A DNA stretch of 64,000 nt from Oopsacas minuta (GCA_024704765.1 JAKMXF010000088.1:434001-498000), one strand, 5' to 3'; shown: positions 1 through 12,701, counted from the stretch's first letter. Translations and numbers: made by a program. The notes: generated by a model not told the origin, from the sequence alone.

Positions 1-150
1 CCAAAAAGTGTAAAAAATTCTACGTTTTTGTGGGAATCGGATGTTCCGTTTCATTAGGCACGTAGCATGTAGGAACAATTCGGTTGACATCCGTTTTTAC
101 GGGTTTCATGCATAATTTACCCAAAGGTTCATCCTTATGATATCATACAG

Positions 151-2258
151 GTACAACCGAACTTAAACTGTGGAGATGATCGTATCTGTATCCCAGATCT
201 GAGTTTAGAAGCTAGCGTTATGCTACCTACCCTCCCTAATGATCCCAGTAGTAGGTATGGTCATATTATTGCTGGAGAGGTTACGGAATTTAATATTAGC
301 GTAGAAGTAAGCAATTCTGGGGAAGATTCGTTTGGTACTACTCTACAACTAATTATACCCAGAGGTATAACTTATAGGATTCTATATGTGGATGATGAGA
401 ACCTTGTTATCGGTTGTAGGAATACTGCTCAGGTAATTTTTATTTGTTAAAGGTAGATGATATTGCTTGTAAAAAACGGTTCCTAACCTGAAGTGGAACC
501 TTAGTGGTCCAAGGAGGATAGCATGGGATCCAGAAAATCTCAAATTTATACTACAGTCTATAGGAGGGGTCCACATAATGTGTTAACATGGGCATAGGAG
601 GTCCACAAGTGAAAAGGTTGGGAATCGCTGATTTATGTTAAGTTCAGACCATATTTGTACAATTTGAGACTTCGATAGAAGCGGGTTTTTCGATATATCC
701 GTGTTACATATAATAGGAGTTGATTGTATTTATTGTAATACTCTCATTTAGCAATTGAAAGATTCAACAACATTATCATGCTCTCCATTGGGTAATCCAT
801 TGAAAGGTAGTGACGAAGATACAGTAAGTTTCAGTGTAGTATTTAATAGCGATAGTTTGAGGGGAAATGAAGAACAAATAGAAATACAGTTAGAAGTGTT
901 AAGTAGTAATCCTGAGGATAATTCTACTAAATTTGATAACAGGAGAAGTGTTAGTATTAATGTGACAGCAACAGCTGATATATCTACTAGTGTGAAGGCT
1001 ACACCAGAAAAGGTGAGAATGATCGTGAACTCTCGTAAATACGAACACCGATTGATATACAGTGGATGCCGGTTATAAGAACACCAATCTAATCACCATC
1101 CTCTGGAAAACTTATCATATATATATTTTGTAATGGTTTTAAGAACATGTAATGGCTACTCCCAAGGGTGTCCTTATAACCTGCATCCACAGTATGTGTA
1201 AATGTTAAATATATGTAGGTGGGGGTCTCTCATTTTTTGGACAGTAATATATTAATCCTGTACTAAATTACTAATTTGGGTCTCATGACTGCTGAACTGG
1301 TATTTCTATTTTTACATTTATTCTGATTCAGCTCGCATTCAATGAATCAACTCAACTCCGTATCAACCATCTCGTTGAAACAGAGAATCAATCAGAAATA
1401 TTTCACAGTGATCTAGGCCCTGAAGTTACATTCCTATTCCTCGTGCATAACAACGGACCAAGTCCTATAATAAATGCATCATTAAATATATATTGGCCGA
1501 TGGGTGTCAAGAATGGAGATAGGATTAATGATAAAGCAGCTAGACATTTCATTTTATACCCAACTAAATACACTTCTGATAAAATACGTTGTGATTCTAC
1601 GTACTTTAATGTAGCTAATTTGAGAGAAACGAAAATAGTAATAGATGAGGAGGATTTAGAGCAAACAGGTAGAAATACACGCTCCATAGATTTGAATGAG
1701 AATAATTTGGAATATAACGAGGATATATTGTTGATGGAACGAGAAAGGAGACAAACATCTATTGAGCCTACGAAATCCAATGTAGTTATAAATACGGATG
1801 TTTCCTGTGTAAATTATCACGATTATTGTGTAACTATAAAATGCAGTATGAGCGATATACCTAGTGGAAATTCATATGAACTATTAATTGCCGCGAAAGT
1901 TTTTGAGCCAACTCTAGCAGTGAACGCTCCTAAATCAATATGGAATATTACAGTGTCGTCAGAAGCGATAATACGAGACACGCATGTAGAGCAACCAGGG
2001 AACGGCGATCCGGATACAGCACAAGTTGCTATCAAGGTAATACCCAGTAGTTTAATTGGGATAAATGAAGGATTCACACAATGGTGGATTATCCTAGTTG
2101 CTATTTTTCTGTTCTTATTAATAATGATACCATCTCTACTTGCGTTATATTTCAGTGGGTTTTTCAAGAAACCTAGATCGAATAAAGCTAAATTGGAGCA
2201 AAGCAGGAGAGAGAATATGGAAGAACTTACGGCAGCTGCTCGCCCAGATTTCTTCTAA
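151..2258 (+). CDS. ITGA: Integrin alpha subunit, C-terminal part (5' end outside window)
   Basis: Transmembrane alpha chain of an adhesion receptor that pairs with a beta subunit and binds matrix. Three exons fit one frame: 151-432, 752-1012 and 1332-2258. Together they cover the outer stalk (thigh/calf) region, one membrane span and the tail. The last exon shows a furin-like RERR site, where alpha chains are cut into heavy and light chains. A hydrophobic span then begins WWIILVAIFLF, followed by GFFKK, the membrane-proximal motif that is normally GFFKR and binds the beta tail and cytosolic regulators. The exon of 282 bases at 151 has the same length and start codons as the matching exon of the downstream paralogue at 6662. 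Bases 1-150 are intron; the propeller exons lie upstream of the window. Confidence 0.93.
478..628. repeat. hAT-like MITE, family G
   Basis: Ends read GGTTCCTAACCTG and GGTTGGGAATCGCTG in inverted orientation, with GGTCCA/GGGGTCCAC blocks between. It lies in an integrin intron. Relatives occur at 2611, 23275, 24088 and 45773. Confidence 0.6.
640..735. repeat. Family-A MITE, truncated
   Basis: Only the half with GACCATATTTGTACAATTT through the GGAGTTGATTGTA end remains. It ends 16 bases before an integrin splice acceptor. Confidence 0.7.
1060..1193. repeat. MITE, family F
   Basis: Inverted ends CAGTGGATGCCGGTTATAAG and CTTATAACCTGCATCCACAG. A second, shorter copy lies at 51266. Confidence 0.7.
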
Positions 2259-2836
2259 CCCCCTTACCTTACCTTACCTTACCCTACCCCCCTTCAGGTG
2301 TATATTTTTTATCATTTCTATTCACTTATTTGTACCTTATTAATTCTCACTTATAACTGTTTGTTAGGATAATTATTTATAAATTATACTGTGTTTATAT
2401 TTGTAGTTTTCTAATTGAATATTGTTTGTTTGTATTGTTATTTTTGGGTAAGATATGATGCATTAGTAAACAAAACGTGGCTAAAATGCGTGAATATTAT
2501 CAATTTAACTTGATGGTCACTTTTTTTTTATAATATTGCCCGATAATTGTCACATTATGAAGTTATTGGCGTATTAAGTATGTCTTTTCATTGAGAGTAT
2601 TCCACTATTCCAGCGGTTCCCAACCTGCGGTCCATAGGATCTCAAAATGGTATCTTAGCCTAAGGAACCGGTTCATGCTGAATAAGGAAAACTCTACATA
2701 GGACATTCTTATTGTAGGTATCTGATATCATTATGATTTTGGTAGAATATAGAATTACACAATTTCTCCTACAATTGATAGGCTCCTATTGGAGTATAAT
2801 TGTTAAATATCCTGTAGTAATTTGTTAGTTTTTTCA
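2259..2836. other. Spacer between the two integrin genes
   Basis: It holds the 3' trailer of the first integrin, starting with a run of CCTTA repeats at about 2260-2290. The promoter and leader of the second must also lie here. A hAT-like repeat fragment begins at 2611. No other gene is seen. Confidence 0.6.
2611..2700. repeat. hAT-like MITE fragment, family G
   Basis: Left end CAGCGGTTCCCAACCTGCGG is recognisable; no right end was found. Confidence 0.45.
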
Positions 2837-5800
2837 ATGGACATTCGACTGTTATCTCTCTTGCTTGTCTCACTGTGTGGATGGATAACATGTACCAATG
2901 TAGATACAACAGAAGCTGTTTGGTTTAGAGGAGATGAAAGGTCTTATTTCGGTTATTCTGTTAATCTTTATCGCTACAGGAATAAACCTTCTATGAGATA
3001 TGTACTCATAGGAGCTCCAAGGGCTAACGGCTCTGTAGATGTATTTCAAACTGGGAATACTTATAGGTTAGTTCATATTATGTACAATCAACTCCGCTTT
3101 TTATCAAACACGCTAATATCGAAGTCTTAAATTATACAAATATGATCAGTATACAACTTGCTAATAGACCTGCTGAGCTGTATTACGAAAAGTTTTGCAA
3201 TTTTCACTTGTTTACGAACTATATATCTAGATGCGAAGCTCTGAACTCCTCCTCTTGTGTTGAGTTGAATCTCCCTGGCGTAGCTGGTCCTAATGCAATA
3301 AGTGATCAGGGAGAAGCTTCTGATGAAATTGAGGATAAGGCTAACATGTGGATGGGAGGGACTGTTACTAGTAATTATTATACTGGTACTGTTGTTACAT
3401 CCGGTCACAGGTATTGTTTCTGTTGTTATATCATATGGTATTGGATCAAAATATAATGGAAACCTTTATTAGCAACTTGTAATTCCAAAATCCGCCAATC
3501 TTAGCAACTTTTACATAGAAATTGCATAGTCTTTTGTATAGAAATGAGTGCATAGTACTAGCTAATTCACATATTAGCGAGGAAAATTCTTGAGAAATAC
3601 GATTTGCTAATAGGCGGCTTCCACTGTACCCAGAAAATCATGTAGGTATATGATCTCACGCATACATGCGACAAACAAATAAACAAACAAACAAACAAAT
3701 AAACGAACACACAAACTTGAAGAATACACTAGAAATAGTGTTACATAAACACTTGCTTAACAGACTGTATAATTTATGTAAATTTATCCTTTAGATACTT
3801 CTCGATGGATGGAGATGGTAGTGCTAGACACGATCCAATTGGTTTAACCTACATCTTATCAGACCCAGAGAGTGAAGGGGTACAATTACGTTCGTGTGAT
3901 GGAAGCTCCTGTAGTACACGCCGATCTTTCTATGGTATCTGTATGTCTGGATTCTCTACCTTGATTCTAAACGACGGATCACAATTGTACGTATCTGCTA
4001 CAGGGTATAATTATTTTAGGGGTACCCTATTCCGAGGGTTTGAGGATACGAATTGTGGTGATGGGATATTTAGAGAAGAGGTTGATTTCTTCGGATACAT
4101 GGGTTATGCACTTACCTCTGGTAGGATTCTGAATAGTGATGAAGATACTATTGTTTCATCAGGACCAAGGTTAGTTGTTTTTGCCAGATCCTCAAACCGC
4201 CACTGCCCATTATATAACAAGATGTGGCCCCGGGCTATGCAAAATCCTGGGACCGCCCCTGCGTTTAAATCTCAGTGAATTCATGTAGTATCTGAAATCT
4301 AATTTCTGTCATAGATATATTGAAAATGAACAAATAGACAAATGAACTACAGTAAAACCGGATATACTTAATATACCTACCTACCTTAACAAACTAAAAT
4401 GAGTAGAGAAACTTGTTTATAATTTCTATTTCCTTATTATTAGACAAAACAGTCATCTTGGTAACATATTCCTAATCAGTAATGACACAAGTGCGAATCT
4501 TAACACTGTCCTATCACTACACGGTACTACACAGGACTCATACTACGGATTTTCTATGCTAGCAATAGACCTGAATAGAGATGGTATGGATGAATTACTG
4601 GTGTCTGCTCCTATGTTTAGTCTACCTGGAACACCTGAGATAGGACAAGTACTGGTTTATCCAAATATTGGAGTGAGTGATACGTAGTTTCCTGTTGTAG
4701 GGAGTACAGTGTAACTTCCAAAAACGAGGTGCTAGGGGCCGAAAAATGTTACCCTGTTTCTGCCAGATTCCCCATTTGCGTAGATTCATTTATATGGGAC
4801 TAGGAATTCATTTTTTACTCCGTTTCCATAGGCCCAGTTATGGGATTCAATGTATTATTTATGACGTAAGAATCTGGTTGATTTGACAGCAAAATAATGT
4901 GATTCGTATATTAGTATTTGAAGGAAATTCGCTATTTGTCAATATCGTCACTCAAAAAATATTCGAGAAAACGGGGCGTCCCAACTTAAATAGGACAGTA
5001 CATACACATCGAATACTTATATGGTATGCGTTGTTTTGCATTTACCAAATTCTCTATTTAGTCCGGGCTCGGGCCTGCAACAACTGTGATCCAGGACATC
5101 CAGCAAATACCTTACTCACGTTTCGGCACTGCTATAGCTGATCTGGGAGATCTGAACAATGACGGTTATCCAGAGATTGCTATCTCTGCTCCCTACGGAA
5201 ATCAAGCTGGTTCTGTATTCATATACTCAGGGACTCCTCAAGGAATTCTCTCTTCTCAGCCTATTCAGACTATCACTGGAGAAGAAGTAGGTCTGGAGAG
5301 AGGAGCTGCATTCGGCGCATCTGTGTCAGGGAAGCGGGACATAGATGATAACGGATATAACGATATTCTAATCGGGGCATATGTTAATAGCTCTGCTTTC
5401 TTGCTCAGGTTTGCATCCTTACCAACCATTTCTGACTATTTCCCTTGATATTTATTTTGAAATTTCCGGTTTTTCAAAACTTCAAATTTTATAAGCAAAT
5501 AATTGAATTTTTCACAATTTTGTCAGATAACTACGAGAAATATCCAATATTTTCCTTAGATTTAGTAATTTTCCCCTAACTATAATGGATAATATATATG
5601 TACGTACAGTCAATTTCGTTATATCGAAGCTCAAGGGACTGTGATAAATACTTTGATAAAACCGATGGAATTTATATTACTTTGGCGGTTTGGGACCATA
5701 TTTGTACAATTTTACACTTCTATATAAGCTATTATTTCGCTATATCCGTGTTAGATATAACTGTAGTTGGTTGTATAATGTATATATTCCAACTGTAAAA

Positions 5801-8800
5801 CCTTATTTGTGTATTTTCCATCATGATAAGCTCTTGAGTAACTGTTACAGTTTATAAGCAATATTTACTGAATTTTTTTGTATTTCTAGGACTCTACCGG
5901 TAGTAACGATCTCTATTACGCCATCTAGTAACCCTGTATTCGCTGTAATTTCATATGAAGACGCTAGATCTGAAGGACTAACAGCTAACCTAACTATTGA
6001 TGGCAATGCTGAGTCAGAATACATATTTTTTACACTTATACTTCCAATTAGTTATACGTCCCAAAATAGCCCAGATACTATTAGAATTTCCCTTACAATA
6101 AACTCAGATCCTAACTTTCCTACTTCTAGAATATTCTTTGCAAACTCCACAACATCTAGTCGTAGATATCAAGATGAGTTTGTTCTTACTAGAGGTACAG
6201 TATTGTCTGAATCTGTCAGGGTATATATTCGTAATCTGGATACTGAACCTTATACTTTTTCCTTTGAATATTCAGTTATTAACCCAGAACCTCTAGATTT
6301 TAATACTTCTGTGGTTATTTTGAATCCTGGACTCGTCCCTATATTCTCGGTAAGTTTATTAAAAGTATTATTTCTAAAGATTTGCGTGGTTTGCGAATTT
6401 TCTTAATACTATTTGCATAATCGGCATATATCGTGAAACCAATTGGAAATATTGAAAGTCAATTTGACAATGAAAAATCCCGCAAATTTGTATGAGGAGT
6501 TGGTAAATATGTTTCATGTATTATTATCGTTATAAATGAATATTTGAAGATGAGCATTTGCTGACAATCAAATGAATAGACAAATGCAAGAAATATGTCT
6601 TATCCTGTGCCTTACATGGCTACATACATGGATTTATTAATTATTTGACTGTATTTCATAGGTACAACCAGATGTACAATGTGGAAATGGCAGTGTTTGT
6701 ATTCCAGATTTATTTATAACAGCCACACCTATATTCCCAGTCATCATGGGTAGTAATCCTACAGTAAGATATACTGAGATAATAGCTGGAGAAGTTACTG
6801 AATTCTCTATTGATATTACTGTTGGGAACAATAGAGATGATTCATACGGTACTATGATGACACTTACTATTCCTCCTGGTACTTCATTTCGTATTGCTAC
6901 TATTGATAGTGCAGATCTGGTTATTGCCTGCCAGAATCCGAAGGTTTGTATCTTGTATATACAGTGAACTCCCATTATACGAAGTACTCTGACCCCGGTT
7001 TCATCTCGTTATATACGAAATGAAACCGGAAAATTATATATATATCGCATTTATTCTCAATTAAAATTCAATGAAACCGCCACAAACGAGGCCAGTAGAA
7101 ACAGAGGAAAACATAAATAGAGCGACTTCCTAGTCCTATACGAACGAATCTCCACAAATGAGGAAACTGGGTAGTATTTTTGAATAGGAATTGTCTAGTG
7201 TCTCGTATGCCATACAAACTTCAATCCATGCGACCTCGATTATCCGTAGGTTTCTGATATTTAAGTCAACTTCCGTCTTATCGAAGCTCAAGATACTGCG
7301 AAAAAATACTTTCATATAAGTATTCTATTTAATCGATGAGATTTTGTTACTTTGATGGTTTGGGCCATATTTGTACAATTTCAGGTTTCTCTATATAAAT
7401 GGAAGTTCACTGCGACTGTTACGTAATATTTCGTTTAGACTATGAATGGATTCACATCCTTGACATGCTCTCCTCTCGGTCGCCCATTAAGAAAAGGACG
7501 GGATATACAATTCACAGTAGTCCTGGGTGTAGAAGTGCTGAATGGAGATGAAGGTAGTCTGTTAGTGCAGATGAATCTCGTCAATACTAATCCTGATCTT
7601 AACGCTACTCTATTTGATAATTCTGTTAACGTATCTGTTAATGTGACTGCTGTATCAGATATTGGTGTTGGTGTTGAAGTTAGACCTGATAGGGTGAGTT
7701 AATAGGAGGTTTAACATTTGTAAATTGGTTATGAGTCTACGTGGTTCGTATCTTATTTGGAGGAGTGGCATTTGCTCCTTCTGCCTCCCCTCCAGAGATG
7801 TGTGTCTAGCGGATTTCGCGGCTCTAACTGTAAAATCTCGTTAACTGTCATTTTGAAAAAGAATCTCACGGGTTTGTAAGACGCAAAGTTGTCATGTATA
7901 TACCCCCGAGTAAATATCTGACATTCTTCGAAATTGGAAATTTTCTCGTAGGAATTTGGAAAAAATTCAAATATTATCAGATTTAGTGAGACAAATGACT
8001 GAATTTCAATTTTTGCTATTTGAGCGCGAAACGCTCACAGAAATCCTGAATTTCTATCTAATTTTGCGTTGAAGTTGTTAACTGTTTACGAACGAAATTC
8101 GAATGCGGATATTCGTTTCAGCCTAGAAATATCAACAGACAATATTCCCACTTAAACCTCAACATTTTAACATATTAATGTTCTATTCAGCTCGCATTCA
8201 ATGAGACAACAGACCTGCGTTTACAAGATCTAGTAGACGATTCTAACAACACATTCTACACACACTCAAATCTAGGCCCTGAAATCGTATACACAATCAC
8301 TGTACGTAACCTTGGACCTAGTCCAATACTGACTTCTAACCTATTGATCAGATGGCCGGTTGGAATTCGTAGTACAGAAGACCCAGAAGATAACTCATTA
8401 AGAGATTTTTTCCTGTATAAAACTAGGATCAATTCAGCTAATATACAATGTGATTCGTCGTTCGTGAATTTAAGAAATATACAAGCGAGTATCGTGATTA
8501 TCGACGAGGGCGATAATCCTGTGGTTGGAGGGAGGAAGAGACGACGCGACGTGCCTCTAAATGACCGTACGATACCTATATCTGAGTTTAAGAGACATAA
8601 AAGACAGACTGTAGTGCAGGCCGAACCTGATTTCAATACGCATATACGTTTTGCGACAGACTCTCAGTATTATATTGTCGTACTTTGTAGTGTAGGTAGA
8701 ATTAGCGGTGGAATCGAGTATGAATTGCAAATAACGTCACGGGCATTTGAACCTACGCTAGTTATGCACGCGCCTCTGAGCGAATGGACGTTTGGAGTAA

Positions 8801-9102
8801 ACGTAACCAGCTCAATCCTTGACACACATATCACACAACCTGCTGAACATGAAGCTGATTCTGCACATGTCATTGTAACGCTTATACCAAGCAGTATCCT
8901 CGCTGGATCTGATGAATTCACTTTATGGTGGGTAATTGCTGTAGCAATAGTACTATTCATTCTACTATTATTCCCTATATTTCTTGCGTTGTATTTCTTT
9001 GGATTTTTCAAGAAGAATAAAACCCAAAAAGCGAGAGACGATCAGAAGAGGAAATTGTCAGAATGGAACGAACTTCAGAAGGGAAATACACCAAACTTCT
9101 AA
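2837..9102 (+). CDS. ITGA: Integrin alpha subunit, complete paralogue
   Basis: Nine exons in continuous frame (2837-3066, 3231-3410, 3795-4169, 4444-4672, 5062-5408, 5890-6349, 6662-6943, 7439-7693, 8191-9102) encode about 1,089 residues, a normal length. The start at 2837 is followed by a signal peptide (LLSLLLVSLCGWITC). FG-GAP propeller repeats carry calcium loops of the DxNxDG type near residues 304 and 368 and a DIDDNGYND loop near 431. No inserted I-domain is seen. Basic cleavage sites RKRRR (about 901) and RHKR (about 921) mark heavy/light chain processing. A membrane span is followed by GFFKK at about 1057. The usual CAHRY of the propeller reads SGHRY here, so that cysteine is missing. 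The gene lies 578 bases behind its paralogue on the same strand, so the pair is a tandem duplication. Confidence 0.94.
3453..3627. repeat. MITE, family I
   Basis: The right end (GCTAATAGGCGGCTTCCACTG) is inverse to a left end near 3453. Related ends occur at 23612 and 59583. Confidence 0.45.
3670..3716. repeat. AAAC simple repeat
   Basis: Imperfect tandem AAAC units (ACAAACAAATAAAC) in an integrin intron. Confidence 0.8.
4706..4854. repeat. Family-B MITE
   Basis: Family B opens CAGTGTAACCTCCACAAACG and closes with the inverse. Its core contains TATGGGACTAGGAATTC and CTCCGTTTCCA. This copy has a decayed right end. Confidence 0.65.
5606..5775. repeat. Family-A MITE
   Basis: Family A opens CAGTCAACTCCCGTTATATC beside TA and closes with the inverse. 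The core reads GGTTTGGGACCATATTTGTA. This copy lies in an integrin intron and has a drifted left end. Confidence 0.75.
7074..7180. repeat. Family-B MITE fragment
   Basis: It retains CACAAACGAGG, AAATAGAGCGA and TTCCTAGTCC, with poor ends. Confidence 0.5.
7262..7411. repeat. Family-A MITE
   Basis: AGTCAACTTCCGTCTTATCG to GGAAGTTCACTG. It ends 28 bases before an integrin acceptor. Confidence 0.7.
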
Positions 9103-9423
9103 CACTGCAAATATTTTCCATGTGTATATAGTCAGATGCTTTGTGATTTGAAAATTTTTGATTTTAACTGAGTTTTAAGTGCTTGTAATTTGTATGTATA
9201 TTTATAGTGTGCTTGTTCTTATTTGCTGTATATTTGCTAGTTGTGAATATTGTCTTTATTTTGAGGTATTGCTTTCTAGCCGTTTAGGGAATTTCGGATT
9301 TATAGGTTTGTTGCATTCTTGAGTCGTGGGGTTGTTGCTAGGGAGATTCCTTCACTTTTTTACATTTCTGGTGTTTAAAGTATACCGTATGTATGCATCA
9401 TGAAAATTCTGCCAACATAATAG

Positions 9424-9604
9424 CAGTCAACTCCCATTATATCGAAGCTCAAGGTACCGAAAAATTATTAGAAGTGAGTTCGATAGAACCGTTGGTATTT
9501 ATGTAACTTTGACGGTTTGGGACCATATTTGTACAATTCAGACTTCTATTTCAACGTGTGTTTCAAACGATATATCCGTGTTCGATATTACTGGAGTTGA
9601 CTCT
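9424..9604. repeat. Family-A MITE
   Basis: Intergenic copy with near-intact ends, CAGTCAACTCCCATTATATC and GGAGTTGACTCTA. It ends 65 bases before the start codon of the unknown gene. Confidence 0.8.
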
Positions 9605-9668
9605 ACTTATATTCGGATCTTATTTGTGTTATCATTTATACATTTAATCTGTAAGCAAACATTTGTGA

Positions 9669-10826
9669 ATGACAACAGGAGTTGTAAATCAAGATCAGCA
9701 TTCATTTGATATTTTGCACGCAGTTATAAGCTCAACACTTCAAAAGTTTTACAGCAATACAATTAACTGGGAATACGATGATATATTGTTGGATATTTAT
9801 CGAGAATTTGAAGATAATATAGATAATATTCCAGAATCAATATTCAAGCTACATGGAGGATTAAATACCGAGAAATTCACAGTTTTTCGCGATTTTGCTC
9901 GCCTTGGCCTTATTCTTTATCAGTCAAGTTTCCTCGATTTCTCTTACAATTATGACAAGGATTGGGGTTCGAAATTCGCATCGATCCCTTCAGAAATATA
10001 TTTATTAACAACAATTTCCTTTCATTTATCTAAACTCAGTCAAACAATTCAAAGTTTAGATTATTTCCAAATGATTATCTCGCAACTAAAGTTTGAGATG
10101 TTACTAGTAGCATTTTTGTTAAAACATCCTAGTTCAATTAATATGGCATTTTTGGCTTATAGAGATGAGAATTGTAGTGAGACAGATCAAATATTTAGAC
10201 TCCAAATCCAGGAAATCCTATCAATCAAGCAGGGTGAATTACACCTACATCTTCGCAAGATGTTACGATATTTTAAAAGTAAACGTGTACTCTTACTCTC
10301 ACGATTAATCAATGATTTTCGGGCACTAAATGAGAAGATACTATATGAAGCAATACAAACGTTTTTTTCTCTTGAAACTAATTCATGGACTTTGTCACAT
10401 AAATTCTATGATTTTTGTGTAAATGCTGCGATCGATCCGTTATCAAATGAAGACATGAGTACACACCCAAAAGTGGTAATCGATAGCCTCAATGGATTTT
10501 TGAATAATAACAGTGAGGGGGACTTCGATAGAGAGACTTTAATTAATAATTTTCCATTTTCTAAAGTGCCCTGCTCTGATATTCCAATAGAAGAAGCGAA
10601 TAGAGTTATTTCTAAATATGTAGGACTTGATGAATTGAGTGAATCTTTTTCTCCAGAAGATGATCAGGGTAACTCGTTCAGAGGATTAATCGATTTCTTG
10701 ATTTCGCTCATTGAAAGTTCGGATGATGTTATCTCATTTTTGAGGTTAATGTGTGCTAGAATGCATCCTGCTATTGATTTCTTAGACTACCTTAACCAAT
10801 CTACTGCGTTCCCAAAATGTACTTAA
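9669..10826 (+). CDS. Single-exon alpha-helical protein, function unknown (weak FANCF-like look)
   Basis: An uninterrupted frame of 385 codons starts at an ATG and ends TAA. The protein is leucine- and isoleucine-rich, acidic, and appears wholly helical. It has no signal peptide, membrane span or zinc motif. Codon use resembles its neighbours and nothing suggests a pseudogene. I do not recognise the family with confidence. By eye, the intronless structure, the length and a helical N-terminus with a conserved tryptophan recall the Fanconi anaemia core protein FANCF, which is also intronless and of similar size. The similarity is too weak to assign. It lies between an integrin and TMEM97 on the same strand. 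Confidence 0.75.
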   Translation: MTTGVVNQDQHSFDILHAVISSTLQKFYSNTINWEYDDILLDIYREFEDNIDNIPESIFKLHGGLNTEKFTVFRDFARLGLILYQSSFLDFSYNYDKDWGSKFASIPSEIYLLTTISFHLSKLSQTIQSLDYFQMIISQLKFEMLLVAFLLKHPSSINMAFLAYRDENCSETDQIFRLQIQEILSIKQGELHLHLRKMLRYFKSKRVLLLSRLINDFRALNEKILYEAIQTFFSLETNSWTLSHKFYDFCVNAAIDPLSNEDMSTHPKVVIDSLNGFLNNNSEGDFDRETLINNFPFSKVPCSDIPIEEANRVISKYVGLDELSESFSPEDDQGNSFRGLIDFLISLIESSDDVISFLRLMCARMHPAIDFLDYLNQSTAFPKCT

Positions 10827-11123
10827 ATACATAGAACTAAATATCATTTTTTTGCATTTTCTACTCTATTTTCCAACTGTTCTGGGTTTCCTGGATTATC
10901 CTCGGATATACGTCTTATCTAAGGAAAAACTATTGGATATTTTCGGGTGGAATCGGAGGAAAAGCGTGAATTGCCCTGATTTTTCAAGGAAAATCCCGGG
11001 AAATTTGTATAAGAGGTTGGTAAGTATGCTCTACGTATAAGTATCCTATTCCCATTGACTAAACAATTAAAAGTTCCCTCTCAAATTCTATACAATTAGC
11101 TATCATTTCTCCCCTGCATTAAG

Positions 11124-11594
11124 ATGCTAGCTCGCTACATAGATTGGGTGTGTATCGTATTCCTTATAATCGCGACTATAATGGCTATAGTCATAGATTT
11201 ACAACCTCTATACCCTGAATCTACTCCTGTTATTAAACACATCCATAAAGCATTCTGTGATGATTACCAAAGCACTCTACTATGCTATGACACACCAGTT
11301 TGGCTACATACCATGACGTATATACAGCTTGTGTTCGTAATCCCTACGTATTTACTTGGGATATATGGAATGATATGTCAGAGAAATTGGGTTAAAGATT
11401 ACATGCTAATGCTCGGCTTCTATTTACTCACAACATCTATTGTGTATATTGTAGAGACCTATTATAATGACAAATCTCCGAAGAAGACATTATTAATTTA
11501 CTCAACTATCCCATTTGTTGTTATCCCTGGTCTTATGGTATTGAGGTTCTTAGCAATTGAATTGCCATACTCTAGCAAAACGAAGACTGAATGA
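11124..11594 (+). CDS. TMEM97: TMEM97 / sigma-2 receptor (EXPERA domain)
   Basis: A 156-residue single-exon protein with four membrane spans. TMEM97 sits in the endoplasmic reticulum and endolysosomes, acts in sterol handling together with NPC1, and is the sigma-2 binding site in mammals. Family marks are IDLQPLYP at the end of span 1 (residues 24-31), DTPVWLHTMTYIQLVF leading into span 2, and IPFVVIPGLMVLRF near the C-terminus. Length is close to the human protein (about 176). It lacks a clear lysine-rich retention tail but ends KTKTE. It is on the same strand as the DENND4 gene 1.1 kb downstream. Confidence 0.88.
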   Translation: MLARYIDWVCIVFLIIATIMAIVIDLQPLYPESTPVIKHIHKAFCDDYQSTLLCYDTPVWLHTMTYIQLVFVIPTYLLGIYGMICQRNWVKDYMLMLGFYLLTTSIVYIVETYYNDKSPKKTLLIYSTIPFVVIPGLMVLRFLAIELPYSSKTKTE

Positions 11595-12701
11595 TACACT
11601 GTATGGCGTATGTATGGTTATATTACGATAAATTCTTACTACACTAGACTCTTATTAAAATTATACAAAATCTATACGCATAACATTATGTGTGTATCTG
11701 TATCGACACAAAAACAAAAAATTGTTACACTTTTTGCTCGACCAGATTTACTAATATGTAATTAATACATATTTATTCATTACATGCATAGTTCTATTAA
11801 AGGAAATCTTATTAATATCGCCTTATGCGAATAGTATTATAATGGGAATTTTATTCGTAAGCAACATATTACAATTCTCCCATGATTTACGCCATTAATG
11901 GGTTTATTCATTTTCGTAGCAACATATTCTGTTGTAAAGTTTATATGTAGAAACATATGCGCTACGAATAAAGAAAGACTCTTATTAATATTTATATAGA
12001 AAATGTAATGAGTATTTGTACGTACAGTAAACTTCCGTTTTAACGAAGTGATTCTTTACCCTCAATAGCTTAAAAGTAATTGATTTAATTCCGCTTATGA
12101 CGAAGTGATTTGTATGTATGATTGCGTAGCATAATAGTAATTTGATTTCTCTGTCACAGATTTATTAGTGATATTTTTAATAGAGTTGATTCTGTAAAAA
12201 CGCAGCAAAATGGCTACCTAGTTTGTGTGATAAAATAGGAATGAACATGTTTGTATAGGCTAAGTAAGCTATAAAAGTCTTGACATCGTAAAGATTGAAA
12301 TAGTCCGCTTCAATGATAAATAGAGTGGGTTTCGCTTATAAAGACACCTGTTCTTTTCTTGTTAACTTCACAGTTAAATTTCAATTTAGAGTGAGACTCG
12401 ATTGAAATCTGTGAGACTAGACCAATTTCAAAGTAGACCTTTGAAAAGTAAACCTTTTTATTTCAGTATGATATTCAGAATAGGATCTACGTGATCACAT
12501 TTTATCTTATCCCATGATTGTATTGTATATTCATTGATTAGCCACAGAAGTATCTCTAATTACTATTTCCCATATCTACTCAATTCTTGGTTCTTATACT
12601 CTCATTCTATTTTGTGTTTTATATAAATTCATATATTTTGTTGCAATTTCAATAATTTTGACTAGTTTTATGCTTTGAAGTAAGAATTTTGACTTTTATC
12701 G
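11595..12701. other. Intergenic spacer, TMEM97 to DENND4
   Basis: About 1.1 kb of AT-rich sequence. It must hold the TMEM97 trailer and the DENND4 promoter. One inverted-repeat element fragment is recognised at 12025-12115. No further open frame of interest was seen. Confidence 0.5.
12025..12115. repeat. MITE, family J
   Basis: CAGTAAACTTCCGTTTTAACG followed by TAGCTTAAAAGTAATTGATT. Relatives lie at 14990 and 62505. The right end is unclear. Confidence 0.5.

Noticed and set aside
1403-1780. 125-codon minus-strand frame
   Set aside because: It lies opposite a well-supported integrin exon and has no recognisable protein character.
3670-3716. Regular repeats that could suggest a CRISPR array
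   Set aside because: Simple AAAC microsatellite with no spacers, in a eukaryotic intron.
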